DNA of 64,000 nt from Streptomyces formicae (GTDB lineage: Bacteria > Actinomycetota > Actinomycetes > Streptomycetales > Streptomycetaceae): positions 6,054,001 through 6,118,000 of the forward strand of contig NZ_CP022685.1 of the NCBI RefSeq assembly GCF_002556545.1, given 5' to 3'. The notes under the pieces are model-generated. The model searched no databases and was not told where the DNA came from. It saw only the letters and a program-made list of their open reading frames with translations. This document shows, piece after piece, positions 41,206 to 49,607 of the stretch. The position numbers and the translations under genes are program-made. Each line of letters begins with the position of its first letter. The first letter of the stretch is position 1.

Positions 41206-41475
41206 TCATGCTGTTGCCGAGTGGCGCAGTCTGCCGCGGGTGGGGCGGAGCAGGAGGGAGAGCAGGGCCGCGGAGACCGCTACCGCGCCTGCGAGCGTCG
41301 CCGCCGCGTGGCCGGGGCCGAGTGCCATGTGCGTGATGAAGGCGCCGATGAGGGCGCCCGCGGGGCCCGTCGAGAGGACGAGGCTGCGCGCCGGGAGCCG
41401 GTGGCTCAGGCGGTGCGCGGTGGCCCAGGCCAGGGCGAGGCCGAGCAATGTGGCGCCGAGTGCTTCGAGAATCAT
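41206..41475 (-). CDS. Small integral membrane protein
   Basis: 89 aa, three probable transmembrane helices (about 1-20, 32-52, 55-76), short basic C-terminus (LRPTRGRLRHSATA). ATG at 41475 has GGAGGG at 8 bp; the frame upstream to 41505 is not supported. No family recognised. A terminator separates it from the DUF3107 gene upstream. Function unknown. Confidence 0.72.
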   Translation of the reverse strand: MILEALGATLLGLALAWATAHRLSHRLPARSLVLSTGPAGALIGAFITHMALGPGHAAATLAGAVAVSAALLSLLLRPTRGRLRHSATA

Positions 41476-41590
41476 GGTGGTGCCCTCCCTCGCGGCCAGG
41501 TGCAAATCGGTCGTAGCCGGTCTACCCCAGGCGGCCGGAACGCAACCCTCCGTCGGCGGGCGCCACCGCCGTCCTTTCGGTCAACACGCA

Positions 41591-41627
41591 AGAAGAGCCC
41601 GGTGGTTGGTGACCACCGGGCCCTTCT
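41591..41627 (-). terminator. Terminator of the DUF3107 gene
   Basis: A 16-bp stem with one mismatch (AGAAGAGCCCGGTGGT against its near-complement) and loop TGGTG, 12 bp beyond the DUF3107 stop on the minus strand. Confidence 0.85.
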
Positions 41628-41639
41628 CGTGTGTGCGTC

Positions 41640-41867
41640 CTACAGGGCGCTGAAGCCCACCTTGCGCGCGGTGGGCTCGCCGAGCTCCACATACGCGAGG
41701 CGGTCGGCCGGAACCAGGACCTTGCGGCCGTGGTCGTCCACGAGGCTCAGCAGCGGCGACTTGCCGGTCAGCGCCTCGGACACCGCGCGCTCGATTTCCT
41801 CGGCGCTCTGGCCGCTCTCCAGCACGATCTCGCGGGGCGCGTACTGCACGCCGATCTTGACCTCCAC
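41640..41867 (-). CDS. DUF3107 protein
   Basis: 75 aa. VEVKIGVQYAPREIVLESG, a helix SAEEIERAVSEALTG and the C-terminal VPADRLAYVELGEP make up the whole domain. The GTG at 41867 follows GGAGGGA at 9 bp. The mycobacterial homologue is TB9.4 (Rv3208A), also beside a TetR gene. Function unknown; it may act as an ATP- or RNA-interacting small protein, but nothing in the sequence proves it. Confidence 0.9.
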   Translation of the reverse strand: MEVKIGVQYAPREIVLESGQSAEEIERAVSEALTGKSPLLSLVDDHGRKVLVPADRLAYVELGEPTARKVGFSAL

Positions 41868-42006
41868 GGCTTTGTCCCTCCGACGGTCAGTCTGTGCGCG
41901 GCCGTCCGCGCCGTACCCAGCACACATTAGCCCGGTGAGGGGACGGGGAAGGACGCGGCCGTGAACGCCGGTAGCGAACACCGGACGGGAACAGGAGCGC
42001 GAGAGG

Positions 42007-42660
42007 TCAGTGACCCTCTCCGTGCCCCTCGATGCCGTGCAGCGGGAAGCCCGCGATGCCGCGCCAGGCGAGCGAGGTGATCAGCTCCACCGCCTTGTCG
42101 CGGGGGACCGTGCTGCCGCTGGCCAGCCAGTACCGCGCGACCACCTGCGAGTACCCGCCGAGCCCGACGGCGAGGAGCATCGCCTCGTCCCTGGGCAGGC
42201 CGGTGTCCTCGGCGATGACCTCGCAGATCGCCTCGGCGCACTGGAGCGTGACGCGGTCCACGCGCTCGCGCACCGCCGCCTCGTTGGTCAGGTCCGACTC
42301 GAAGACGAGCCGGAACGCGCCGCCCTCGTTCTCCACGTACGCGAAGTAGGCGTCCATCGTCGCGGCGACGCGCAGCTTGTTGTCCGAGGTGGACGCGAGC
42401 GCCGTGCGGACGGACTGGAGGAGGGACTCGCAGTGCTGGTCGAGCAGCGCGAGATAGAGGTCGAGCTTGCCCGGGAAGTGCTGGTAGAGCACCGGCTTGC
42501 TGACGCCGGCGCGCTCGGCGATGTCGTCCATCGCGGCCGCGTGGTACCCCTGGGCGACGAATACCTCCTGGGCCGCGCCCAGGAGCTGATTGCGCCGGGC
42601 ACGGCGCGGCAGGCGTGTCCCCCGCGGGCGTGCTGCCTCTGTCTGCTCGATGGCTGTCAC
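42007..42660 (-). CDS. TetR-family transcriptional regulator
   Basis: 217 aa. The helix-turn-helix (about 21-67) reads RRNQLLGAAQEVFVAQGYHAAAMDDIAERAGVSKPVLYQHFPGK, split by normal turns. The ligand domain has YFAYVENEGGAFRLVFESDL. GTG at 42660 with GGGAGG. The position beside DUF3107 and the helicase matches Rv3208. Such regulators usually control themselves and a neighbour. I did not find a convincing palindromic operator in the 160 bp upstream. Confidence 0.92.
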   Translation of the reverse strand: MTAIEQTEAARPRGTRLPRRARRNQLLGAAQEVFVAQGYHAAAMDDIAERAGVSKPVLYQHFPGKLDLYLALLDQHCESLLQSVRTALASTSDNKLRVAATMDAYFAYVENEGGAFRLVFESDLTNEAAVRERVDRVTLQCAEAICEVIAEDTGLPRDEAMLLAVGLGGYSQVVARYWLASGSTVPRDKAVELITSLAWRGIAGFPLHGIEGHGEGH

Positions 42661-42824
42661 GCCGCCTCCCAATCGTCCGATGTGCGGTGAGCGCCGCGCC
42701 GCCATCGTACTTTTCGGTAACAGTGATGTGCGCGGTGCGAGCGCAGAATTTCACGGACTGGACCGCCGCAGAAGGGCCCCGCGACTGCGCGTAGCAGGGC
42801 AAACACGGTCAGGTCGCCGCCCGC

Positions 42825-43052
42825 CTAGCGGTAGTCGTCCTCGTCCAGGCTGACGACGCGGGCCTGTTCGGCGAGGTCCGCCTCGTTCGCGGCGCCGGGA
42901 TCGGCGTCCCGCAAGGAGTCGTCGCGCTCGGGCGTGAGGTCCGTGTGCTGCTCGACGGAGTCGGCCTCGGGGGCCTCGACATCGGCCTCGGCCGCCTCTG
43001 TCGCCGCGCTTTCGGGCTCGAAGGTGTCCGGGTCGCTGGGATCGACGGTCAT
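42825..43052 (-). CDS. Small acidic protein of unknown function
   Basis: 75 aa, very rich in Glu, Asp and Ala (MTVDPSDPDTFEPESAATE start; VVSLDEDDYR end). Predicted disordered, no Cys. The ending with DEDDYR is the most distinctive element. It is on the same strand as the TetR gene, 165 bp upstream of it, and divergent from the hydrolase gene. I recall similar acidic proteins in Streptomyces. No role assigned. Confidence 0.65.
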   Translation of the reverse strand: MTVDPSDPDTFEPESAATEAAEADVEAPEADSVEQHTDLTPERDDSLRDADPGAANEADLAEQARVVSLDEDDYR

Positions 43053-43208
43053 CGTGGCTCTCTTCCCTAGTGGTGCCTAGTGGAGCGAGTGCCCTGTTCG
43101 CCCTCTTCTATGAGCGTAGGAGACACCCGCGCGGGGCGCTATGTGATCGGTCGGCGCGCGATGCGGGGGTCGGCCGTGATCCGTGGGAGATCTGTGACAG
43201 CGAACACG

Positions 43209-43237
43209 TGAACTACCGCGTGATCGTCTCGTAACAT
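43209..43237 (+). promoter_or_regulatory. Candidate leaderless promoter of the alpha/beta-hydrolase gene
   Basis: TGAACT (43209-43214), 17 bp, TAACAT (43232-43237). The ATG is at 43244, 7 bp after the -10 box, with no ribosome site. Confidence 0.5.
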
Positions 43238-43243
43238 TGCCGC

Positions 43244-44230
43244 ATGTCTTCGACCGAGCTGCCGAACCTCTTGGCCAGTGCCGTCGCGCCCAAGCCGGGT
43301 GCCGTGGCGGTCGCGGAGGGTGAGCGGCTCGACTCCGTGGGCCTGCCGGGACTCACGCTGTCCGTGCGGTCGAGGCCCTCGACGCGCACCGGACTGCCGC
43401 CCGCGCTGTACGTGCACGGCCTCGGCGGCTCCTCGCAGAACTGGTCGGCCCTGATGCCGCTCCTGGAAGACGTCGTGGACTGCGAGGCGCTGGACCTGCC
43501 GGGATTCGGGGACTCCCCGCCACCGGACGACGGCGACTACTCCATCACCGGGCACGCGCGCGCGGTCATCCGATATCTCGACGCGCGCGCCCGCGGCCCC
43601 GTCCACCTCGTCGGGAACTCGATGGGCGGCGCCGTCACGACGCGCGTCGCCGCGGTCCGCCCCGACCTCGTCCGCACGCTGACGCTGGTGTCGCCCGCGC
43701 TCCCCGAGCTGCGGGTGCAGCGCACGGCGCTGCCGACCGGGCTCCTCGCGGTGCCCGGCGTCGCGTCGCTCTTCACCAGGCTCACCAAGGACTGGACGGC
43801 CGAGCAGCGGGTGCGCGGCGTCATGGGGCTCTGTTACGGCGACCCCGGCAGAGTGACGCCGGAAGGGTTCAGTGCCGCGGTGCGGGAGATGGAGCGCAGG
43901 CTCCAGCTCCCTTATTTCTGGGACGCGATGGCGCGTTCGGCGCGCGGGATCGTGAACGCGTACACCCTGGGTGGCCAGCACGGTCTGTGGCGGCAGGCGG
44001 AGCGGGTGCTCGCGCCGACGCTGCTCGTCTACGGAGGGCGCGATCTGCTCGTCTCGTACCGCATGGCGCACAGGGCGGCCGCCGCGTTCCGCGACTCACG
44101 GCTGCTGACCCTGCCGGACGCGGGGCACGTGGCGATGATGGAGTATCCGGAGAGCGTGGCCACGGCCTTCCGTGAACTGCTCGTGGATACGGGCGAGTTG
44201 ACTGCTCGACGTACGGTTTCGGGGAGCTGA
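43244..44230 (+). CDS. Alpha/beta hydrolase (LipV-like)
   Basis: 328 aa. ALYVHGLGGSSQNW forms the oxyanion loop, LVGNSMGGAVTTRVA the nucleophile elbow (Ser), YGGRDLLVSY the acid Asp and LPDAGHVAMMEYPE the catalytic His. The triad is complete. Cytoplasmic, no signal peptide. The ATG at 43244 follows a -10-like TAACAT directly. The DUF3152 gene starts 8 bp after its stop, so the two are probably co-transcribed. Substrate unknown (esterase or lipase-like). Confidence 0.9.
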   Translation: MSSTELPNLLASAVAPKPGAVAVAEGERLDSVGLPGLTLSVRSRPSTRTGLPPALYVHGLGGSSQNWSALMPLLEDVVDCEALDLPGFGDSPPPDDGDYSITGHARAVIRYLDARARGPVHLVGNSMGGAVTTRVAAVRPDLVRTLTLVSPALPELRVQRTALPTGLLAVPGVASLFTRLTKDWTAEQRVRGVMGLCYGDPGRVTPEGFSAAVREMERRLQLPYFWDAMARSARGIVNAYTLGGQHGLWRQAERVLAPTLLVYGGRDLLVSYRMAHRAAAAFRDSRLLTLPDAGHVAMMEYPESVATAFRELLVDTGELTARRTVSGS

Positions 44231-44238
44231 GGCGGCGC

Positions 44239-45621
44239 GTGGGACGTCATAGCCGTCGCGGTCCTGTCGACACCGGGAACACCACGGACACCTCTGACAT
44301 ACCGCTCGCACAGGGCGCGGCCCGCCCGCCGGGACCCGGCACCGGGCGCAGGCGGAAGGTGCCGGCACCGTCGTCGACGGGGGCGTCGGCGCCGGACGGC
44401 GCTCCGCATGTGCGGGGCGGGCATCCCGAGCAGCGCGAGTCCGGCGGCGGCTGGGGCGACGTCGCGAGCAGCGGTTCAGGGCCGCGGATGGGGGCCGGGT
44501 ACACGGTGCCGGGGCCCCGGCGCGAGTACGTCACGGCCTTCCCCGAACGGGACGGCGACCAGGACGGCGCGACCCCGGACGCGCCGTCGGCGGTCGCTTC
44601 GTCTCCGGCGGCCACCTCGTCCCCGGCGGCGGCCCCGTCGCCGAGCGCGCCCCCGCCGCCCCGCGATCCGTACGCCTCCGTCACCGACTGGGACGAGGAC
44701 CCCGACGCCCCGCTCGGCGCCGACGGTGCCGAGGGCGGGGACGGTGCGGGGACCGACGCGGAGGCGAAGGGCGCGGGCGGCGCGAAGGGCGGCAGGGGCC
44801 GCACCTTCACCGGCATCGCGGCCGCTGCGGTGACCACCGTGCTCGCGGTCGTCGTGGCCGGTCAGGTCACGGGCGGGGCCAAGGACTCGACCGCGGAGAG
44901 CCGGTCGGTGCCCGGCGGCGGAGCGCGCGACACGGACGACCCGGCCTCGCGCTCGGACGACCGTGCGACTCCGAGCAACAAGCCGAAGGTGCTCCCGGCG
45001 ACGTACGAACAGAAGATGGGCAAGAAATACCCGCTGGACGCGAAGCTGAAGGCGTCAGGGGACTTCGAAGCGATATCCGGATTCGAGAAGGCGCCCGGCA
45101 AGGGGCGGCTCTGGAAGTATCGCGTCGACGTCGAGAAGGGACTCGGTCTGGACGGTGAACTCTTCGCGAAGGCCGTGCAGAAGACCCTGAACGACAACCG
45201 GAGTTGGGCCCATGCGAAGGCCCGCACCTTCGAGCGGATATCGTCGGGGAAGCCCGATTTCGTCATTACCCTCGCGAGCCCGGGAACGACCGCTGACTGG
45301 TGCGCGAAATCCGGCCTCGATACGACTCAGGACAATGTGTCCTGCGATTCCGCGGCGACGGAACGCGTGATGATCAATGCCTATCGGTGGGCGCAGGGCG
45401 CGAAGACCTACGGCGACGCCGTGCAGAAGGAATTCGGCAACGCGATCTTCCCGTACCGCCAGATGCTGATCAACCACGAGGTCGGGCACCGGCTCGGCTA
45501 CAACCACACGGACTGCGACAAGGACGGGGACCTCGCGCCCGTCATGCAGCAGCAGACCAAATTCCTTGATCACGACGGGATCACGTGCAAGGCCAACCCC
45601 TGGGTGTTTCCCAAGGGTTGA
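44239..45621 (+). CDS. DUF3152 membrane protein with metalloprotease-like motif
   Basis: 460 aa. About 185 residues of disordered Pro/Ala/Asp-rich cytoplasmic tail are followed by a transmembrane helix (near 193-213) and an exported domain. LINHEVGHRLGYNHTDC is a complete HExxHxxGxxH zincin motif. Two Cys pairs (WCAKSG, VSCDSA; TDCD, ITCKA) probably form disulfides. The family (Rv3207c in mycobacteria) is called DUF3152; peptidase activity is inferred from the motif. GTG start 8 bp after the hydrolase stop. The final third uses more AT-rich codons. Confidence 0.88.
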   Translation: MGRHSRRGPVDTGNTTDTSDIPLAQGAARPPGPGTGRRRKVPAPSSTGASAPDGAPHVRGGHPEQRESGGGWGDVASSGSGPRMGAGYTVPGPRREYVTAFPERDGDQDGATPDAPSAVASSPAATSSPAAAPSPSAPPPPRDPYASVTDWDEDPDAPLGADGAEGGDGAGTDAEAKGAGGAKGGRGRTFTGIAAAAVTTVLAVVVAGQVTGGAKDSTAESRSVPGGGARDTDDPASRSDDRATPSNKPKVLPATYEQKMGKKYPLDAKLKASGDFEAISGFEKAPGKGRLWKYRVDVEKGLGLDGELFAKAVQKTLNDNRSWAHAKARTFERISSGKPDFVITLASPGTTADWCAKSGLDTTQDNVSCDSAATERVMINAYRWAQGAKTYGDAVQKEFGNAIFPYRQMLINHEVGHRLGYNHTDCDKDGDLAPVMQQQTKFLDHDGITCKANPWVFPKG

Positions 45622-45653
45622 GCCGGGCGGGCGGGGGCGTCACGGCGGTCGCT

Positions 45654-45682
45654 TTGACATCCGTCGGAAGTTCGTTCATATT
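45654..45682 (+). promoter_or_regulatory. Near-consensus promoter of the leader peptide/ABC operon
   Basis: TTGACA (45654-45659), 17 bp, CATATT (45677-45682). This is the best sigma-70-type match in the window. It would start transcription at or within a base or two of the ATG at 45690, making the leader ORF leaderless. Confidence 0.8.
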
Positions 45683-45689
45683 TCTCCGC

Positions 45690-45782
45690 ATGTCGAACCG
45701 TCACGCCCCGTCGAGCGCCGCCATTGAGCTGGCGCTGTTCGGCGTGACCGCGCTCTGCGTCGCCGACATTCACTGTTGCTGA
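45690..45782 (+). CDS. Leaderless 30-aa leader peptide ending Cys-Cys
   Basis: Reads MSNRHAPSSAAIELALFGVT and ends ALCVADIHCC, with consecutive Cys codons TGT-TGC immediately before TGA. There is no ribosome site; the promoter -10 box ends 8 bp before the ATG. It fits the actinobacterial putative leader peptide class, some of which act in cysteine-responsive attenuation (known for mycobacterial uORFs). The ABC importer begins 191 bp downstream. Translation stalling at the Cys codons would then control the importer (inference). Confidence 0.8.
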   Translation: MSNRHAPSSAAIELALFGVTALCVADIHCC

Positions 45783-45973
45783 CGACCGCCCCGGTGCGTG
45801 CGTCGCATTTTCCCGGCTCCGGCTGCCCTTAGGTCCTCCGTGGACCCGTACGGGCCCTTCGCTGTCCGCTGTCGGATTCCGCTGCCTTTTCCCGCACCTC
45901 CCCGGGGCGAGCTCTGCTCAATTCCCGCTGATCCGCCGCTCTTTCGCGGCGTCCCCCGAGAGGTCCTCTTCCG

Positions 45974-47692
45974 ATGCGTCAATCGTCCGTCATAGCCCGC
46001 CGCGTGGCAGCGGCATCCGTCAGCCTGGTCCTGGCCTCGGGCGTCGCCGCCTGCGCGGGTCCCAAGGACAGCGACGCCGGGAGCGGCGGCGACGGCAAGC
46101 CCGCCAAGGGCGGCACGCTCACCGTCCTCAACCGCGACCCGCAGAAGACCTTCGACCCCGCGAGGCTCTACACCTCGGGCGGCGGCAACGTGCCGAGTCT
46201 CGTCTTCCGTACGCTCACCACGCGCAACCGCGAGGACGGCGCCGCGGGCACGAAGGTCGTCCCCGACCTCGCGACGGGCCTGGGCAAGCCGAACAAGGAC
46301 GCCACGGCGTGGACGTACACCCTGAAGAAGGGCCTCAAGTACGAGGACGGTTCGCCGATCACCACGGCCGACATCAAGTACGGCATCGAGCGCTCCTTCG
46401 CCGCCGAACTCTCCGGCGGGGCACCCTTCTTGAGGGACTGGCTCATCGGCGGCGCCGACTACGAAGGGCCGTACAAGGACAAGGGCGGACTCAAGTCCGT
46501 CGAGACGCCCGACGCGCGGACCATCGTGTTCCGTCTCAACAAGCCCGTCGGCGACTTCGACTACGTGGCCACCCAGACGTCGTTCGCGCCCGTCCCCAAG
46601 AGCAAGGACAAGGGGACCAAGTACGCCGAGCACCCGATCTCCTCGGGGCCCTACAAGGTCGTCAAGAACGACAACGACGGCGAGCGCCTGCAACTGGAGC
46701 GCAACCCTCACTGGTCGGCGAAGACCGACGACGAGCGCAAGGCCTACCCGGACCGGATCGACGTGCGCTCCGGGCTCAACTCCTCCGTCATCAACCAGCG
46801 CCTGTCCGCCTCGCAGGGCGACGACGCCGCCGCCGTCACCACCGACACCAACCTCGGGCCCGCCGAACTCGCCAAGGTCAGCGGCGACAAGAAGCTCGCA
46901 GGGCAGGTCGGCACCGGACACTTCGGCTACACGAACTACCTCGCCTTCAACCCGAAGGTGAAGCCCTTCGACGACCCGAAGGTGCGCCAGGCCATCGCGT
47001 ACGCCGTGGACCGCACCTCCCTGGTCAACGCGGCCGGTGGCTCCTCGCTCGCCGAGCCCGCCACCACCTTCCTGCCGAACCAGAAGGCCTTCGGCTACAC
47101 GAAGTTCGACCACTTCCCCGCGGGCGCGAGCGGCAACCCGAAGAAGGCCAAGGAGCTCCTGAAGGAGGCCGGTCACCAGGACGGCCTGACCATCACGCTC
47201 ACGCATTCCAACGCCAAGAACTTCGAGTCGAGCCCGGAGATCGCCACCGCCGTCCAGGACGCCCTGAAGAAGGCGGGGATCACCGTCAAGCTCCAGGGCC
47301 TGGAGGAGAACGACTACGAGGACAAGGTCCACAACGTCAAGCAGGAACCCGGACTCTTCCTCGCGCACTGGGGTGCCGACTGGCCCTCCGGCGGTCCCTT
47401 CCTCTCCCCGATCTTCGACGGCCGCCAGATCGTCGAGGACGGCTACAACTTCAACTCCGGTTTCCTGAACGACAAGTCGGTCAACAGCGAGATCGACGCG
47501 ATCAACAAGCTGACCGACCACGCCGAGGCCGCCGGGCGCTGGGGCGCCCTCGACAAGAAGATCGGCGCCAAGGCCCTGAACGTTCCGCTGTTCCACCCGG
47601 TCTACAAGCGCCTCTACGGCAAGGACGTCAAGAACGTCGTCATCAGTGACTGGACCGGTGTGCTCGACGTCTCCCAGGTCGCGGTGAAGTAG
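45974..47692 (+). CDS. Oligopeptide-type ABC transporter substrate-binding lipoprotein
   Basis: 572 aa, SBP family 5. The lipobox is SGVAAC with Cys at about 27. KGGTLTVLNRDPQKTFDP opens the domain, and DLATGLGKPNKDATAWTYTLKKGLKYEDGSPI is the family signature region (broken by normal turns). IAYAVDRTSLVNAAGG lies in lobe II. The ATG at 45974 follows GAGAGG. The permease gene follows after 2 bp. The upstream Cys leader suggests cargo containing sulfur, such as cysteine peptides or glutathione, but nothing in the binding protein itself proves that. Confidence 0.92.
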   Translation: MRQSSVIARRVAAASVSLVLASGVAACAGPKDSDAGSGGDGKPAKGGTLTVLNRDPQKTFDPARLYTSGGGNVPSLVFRTLTTRNREDGAAGTKVVPDLATGLGKPNKDATAWTYTLKKGLKYEDGSPITTADIKYGIERSFAAELSGGAPFLRDWLIGGADYEGPYKDKGGLKSVETPDARTIVFRLNKPVGDFDYVATQTSFAPVPKSKDKGTKYAEHPISSGPYKVVKNDNDGERLQLERNPHWSAKTDDERKAYPDRIDVRSGLNSSVINQRLSASQGDDAAAVTTDTNLGPAELAKVSGDKKLAGQVGTGHFGYTNYLAFNPKVKPFDDPKVRQAIAYAVDRTSLVNAAGGSSLAEPATTFLPNQKAFGYTKFDHFPAGASGNPKKAKELLKEAGHQDGLTITLTHSNAKNFESSPEIATAVQDALKKAGITVKLQGLEENDYEDKVHNVKQEPGLFLAHWGADWPSGGPFLSPIFDGRQIVEDGYNFNSGFLNDKSVNSEIDAINKLTDHAEAAGRWGALDKKIGAKALNVPLFHPVYKRLYGKDVKNVVISDWTGVLDVSQVAVK

Positions 47693-47694
47693 TC

Positions 47695-48621
47695 GTGACG
47701 ACCTTCTGGCGGCGGCTGCGCGAGCAGCGCGCCGCCCTCGTCGCGGCGGGCGTCGTCGCGCTGCTCGTCCTGGTGGCGCTCGCCGCGCCGCTGCTCACCG
47801 CCCTGGAGGGGCAGGACCCCACCACGTACCACCCGGAGCTCGTCGACTCGGCGCGCGGCGGCGTGCCCATCGGCTCCTTCGGCGGGATCAGCGCCGAGCA
47901 CTGGCTCGGCGTCGAACCGCAGACCGGGCGCGACCTCTTCGCCCGCCTCGTGTACGGCGCGCGCGTCTCGCTCGGCGTCGCGCTCGCCGCGACCGTCGTG
48001 CAGGTGTTCCTCGGTGTCGCCGTCGGCATCGCGGCCGGGATCGGCAGCCGCTGGGTGGACCAGCTGCTCAGCCGGGCCACCGATGTCATCGTGGCGCTGC
48101 CGCTGATGGTCCTCGCGCTCGCCCTGATGGCGATCGTGCCGAGCGGATTCCCGCGTCCCGTGCTGGTCGCGCTGGTCATCGGGCTCGTCGCCTGGGGGAA
48201 CATGGCCAAGATCGTGCGCGCCCAGACGGTCACGCTCAAGGAACTCGACTACGTCGCCGCCGCGCGGCTCAGCGGCTGGGGCACCGTGCGGATCGCCCGG
48301 CGCGAGCTGCTTCCCGCGCTCGCCGCGCCCGTCATCACCTACGCCGCGCTGCTCGTCCCCGTGAACATCACCGTCGAGGCCGCGCTGTCGTTCCTCGGCG
48401 TGGGAGTGAAGCCGCCGACTGCGTCGTGGGGACAGATGCTCACGGCCGCCGACGTCTGGTACCAGGCGGCGCCGCAGTACCTGCTGTTCCCGGCGGGCGC
48501 GCTGTTCGTCACCGTGCTCGCGCTCACCGTCCTCGGTGACGGGGTGCGCACCGCGCTCGACCCGCGGGCCGCGTCACGGCTGCGGGTCGGCACGGGCCGC
48601 AGGCAGGAGGCCAAGGCATGA
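47695..48621 (+). CDS. Oligopeptide ABC transporter permease (DppC/OppC type)
   Basis: 308 aa. An N-terminal transmembrane helix is followed by a loop with HWLGVEPQTGRDLFARLVYGARVSL, the OppC signature. Four to five more helices follow. The EAA loop is ELDYVAAARLSGWGTVRIARRELLP. GTG start 2 bp after the binding-protein stop; the end overlaps the next permease by 4 bp. OppC before OppB is the reverse of the classical order. Forms the channel with the next gene. Confidence 0.92.
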   Translation: MTTFWRRLREQRAALVAAGVVALLVLVALAAPLLTALEGQDPTTYHPELVDSARGGVPIGSFGGISAEHWLGVEPQTGRDLFARLVYGARVSLGVALAATVVQVFLGVAVGIAAGIGSRWVDQLLSRATDVIVALPLMVLALALMAIVPSGFPRPVLVALVIGLVAWGNMAKIVRAQTVTLKELDYVAAARLSGWGTVRIARRELLPALAAPVITYAALLVPVNITVEAALSFLGVGVKPPTASWGQMLTAADVWYQAAPQYLLFPAGALFVTVLALTVLGDGVRTALDPRAASRLRVGTGRRQEAKA

Positions 48622-49607
48622 CCGGATTCCTGCTGCGGCGCCTGATCGGCGCCGTCGTCACGCTGTTCGCCATCTCGGTGATCATCTACGTGGTGTTCTA
48701 CGCCGCGCCGGGCAACGTCGCCCAGATCACCTGCGGACCGCGCTGCTCGCCCGCCCAAGTGCAGCAGGTCGCCGAGCAGTTGCGGCTCGACGATCCGCTC
48801 TACGTCCGCTACTGGGACTTCTTGCAGGGCATCTTCGTCGGCCATGACTACTCGACCGGCACGGCGGTGGAGCACTGCGACGCGCCCTGCCTCGGCCTCT
48901 CCTACCAGAGCGACCAGCAGGTCACCGCGCTGATCGCGGCCAAGCTGCCGGTCACCGGGTCCCTCGCGCTCGGCGCGATGGTGATGTGGCTGATCCTCGG
49001 CGTGGGCACCGGCGTGCTCTCCGCCTGGCGGCGCGGCCGGGTCAGCGAGCGGGTGCTCACCGCCGTCACGCTCGCGGGCACGGCGACGCCCGTCTTCGTC
49101 ATCGGCCTGCTGCTGATGATCGTGGTCTGCGGCCAGCTCCAGTGGCTGCCCTTCCCGCAGTACGTCGACTTCGCCGACGACCCGACGCAGTGGGCGTGGA
49201 ACCTGCTGCTGCCCTGGCTCTCGCTGGCCCTCATCGAGGCCGCCAAGTACGCGCGCCTGACCCGCTCGTCGATGCTGGAGACGCTCGCCGACGACCACGT
49301 GCGCACCTTCCGCGCGTACGGCGTGGGGGAGCGGTCCATCATCGGCAGGCACGCGCTGCGGGGCGCCCTGGCGCCCGTCATCGCGCTGACCGCCAACGAC
49401 TTCGGGTCGATGTTCGGCGGCGCGGTGCTCAGCGAGACGCTGTTCGGCCTGCCCGGCATCGGGCGCGAACTCGTGCACGCCGTCAAGGTCGTCGACCTGC
49501 CGGTGGTGGTCGGGATGGTCATGGTCACCGGCTTCTTCGTGGTGCTCGCCAATGCCGTCGCGGACGTCCTGTACGCGGTGGCCGACCGACGGGTGGTCCT
49601 CGCATGA
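48618..49607 (+). CDS. Oligopeptide ABC transporter permease (DppB/OppB type)
   Basis: 329 aa. Begins TGFLLRRLIGAVVTLFAISVII, the OppB N-terminal helix. A Cys-containing loop (QITCGPRCSP, EHCDAPCLG) is unusual for the family and could form two disulfides outside the membrane. EAA loop: TLADDHVRTFRAYGVGERSIIGRHALRGAL. Ends with VADVLYAVADRRV. 4-bp overlaps on both sides. The extra extracellular cysteines fit with the Cys-ended leader only loosely. Confidence 0.92.
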   Translation: MTGFLLRRLIGAVVTLFAISVIIYVVFYAAPGNVAQITCGPRCSPAQVQQVAEQLRLDDPLYVRYWDFLQGIFVGHDYSTGTAVEHCDAPCLGLSYQSDQQVTALIAAKLPVTGSLALGAMVMWLILGVGTGVLSAWRRGRVSERVLTAVTLAGTATPVFVIGLLLMIVVCGQLQWLPFPQYVDFADDPTQWAWNLLLPWLSLALIEAAKYARLTRSSMLETLADDHVRTFRAYGVGERSIIGRHALRGALAPVIALTANDFGSMFGGAVLSETLFGLPGIGRELVHAVKVVDLPVVVGMVMVTGFFVVLANAVADVLYAVADRRVVLA

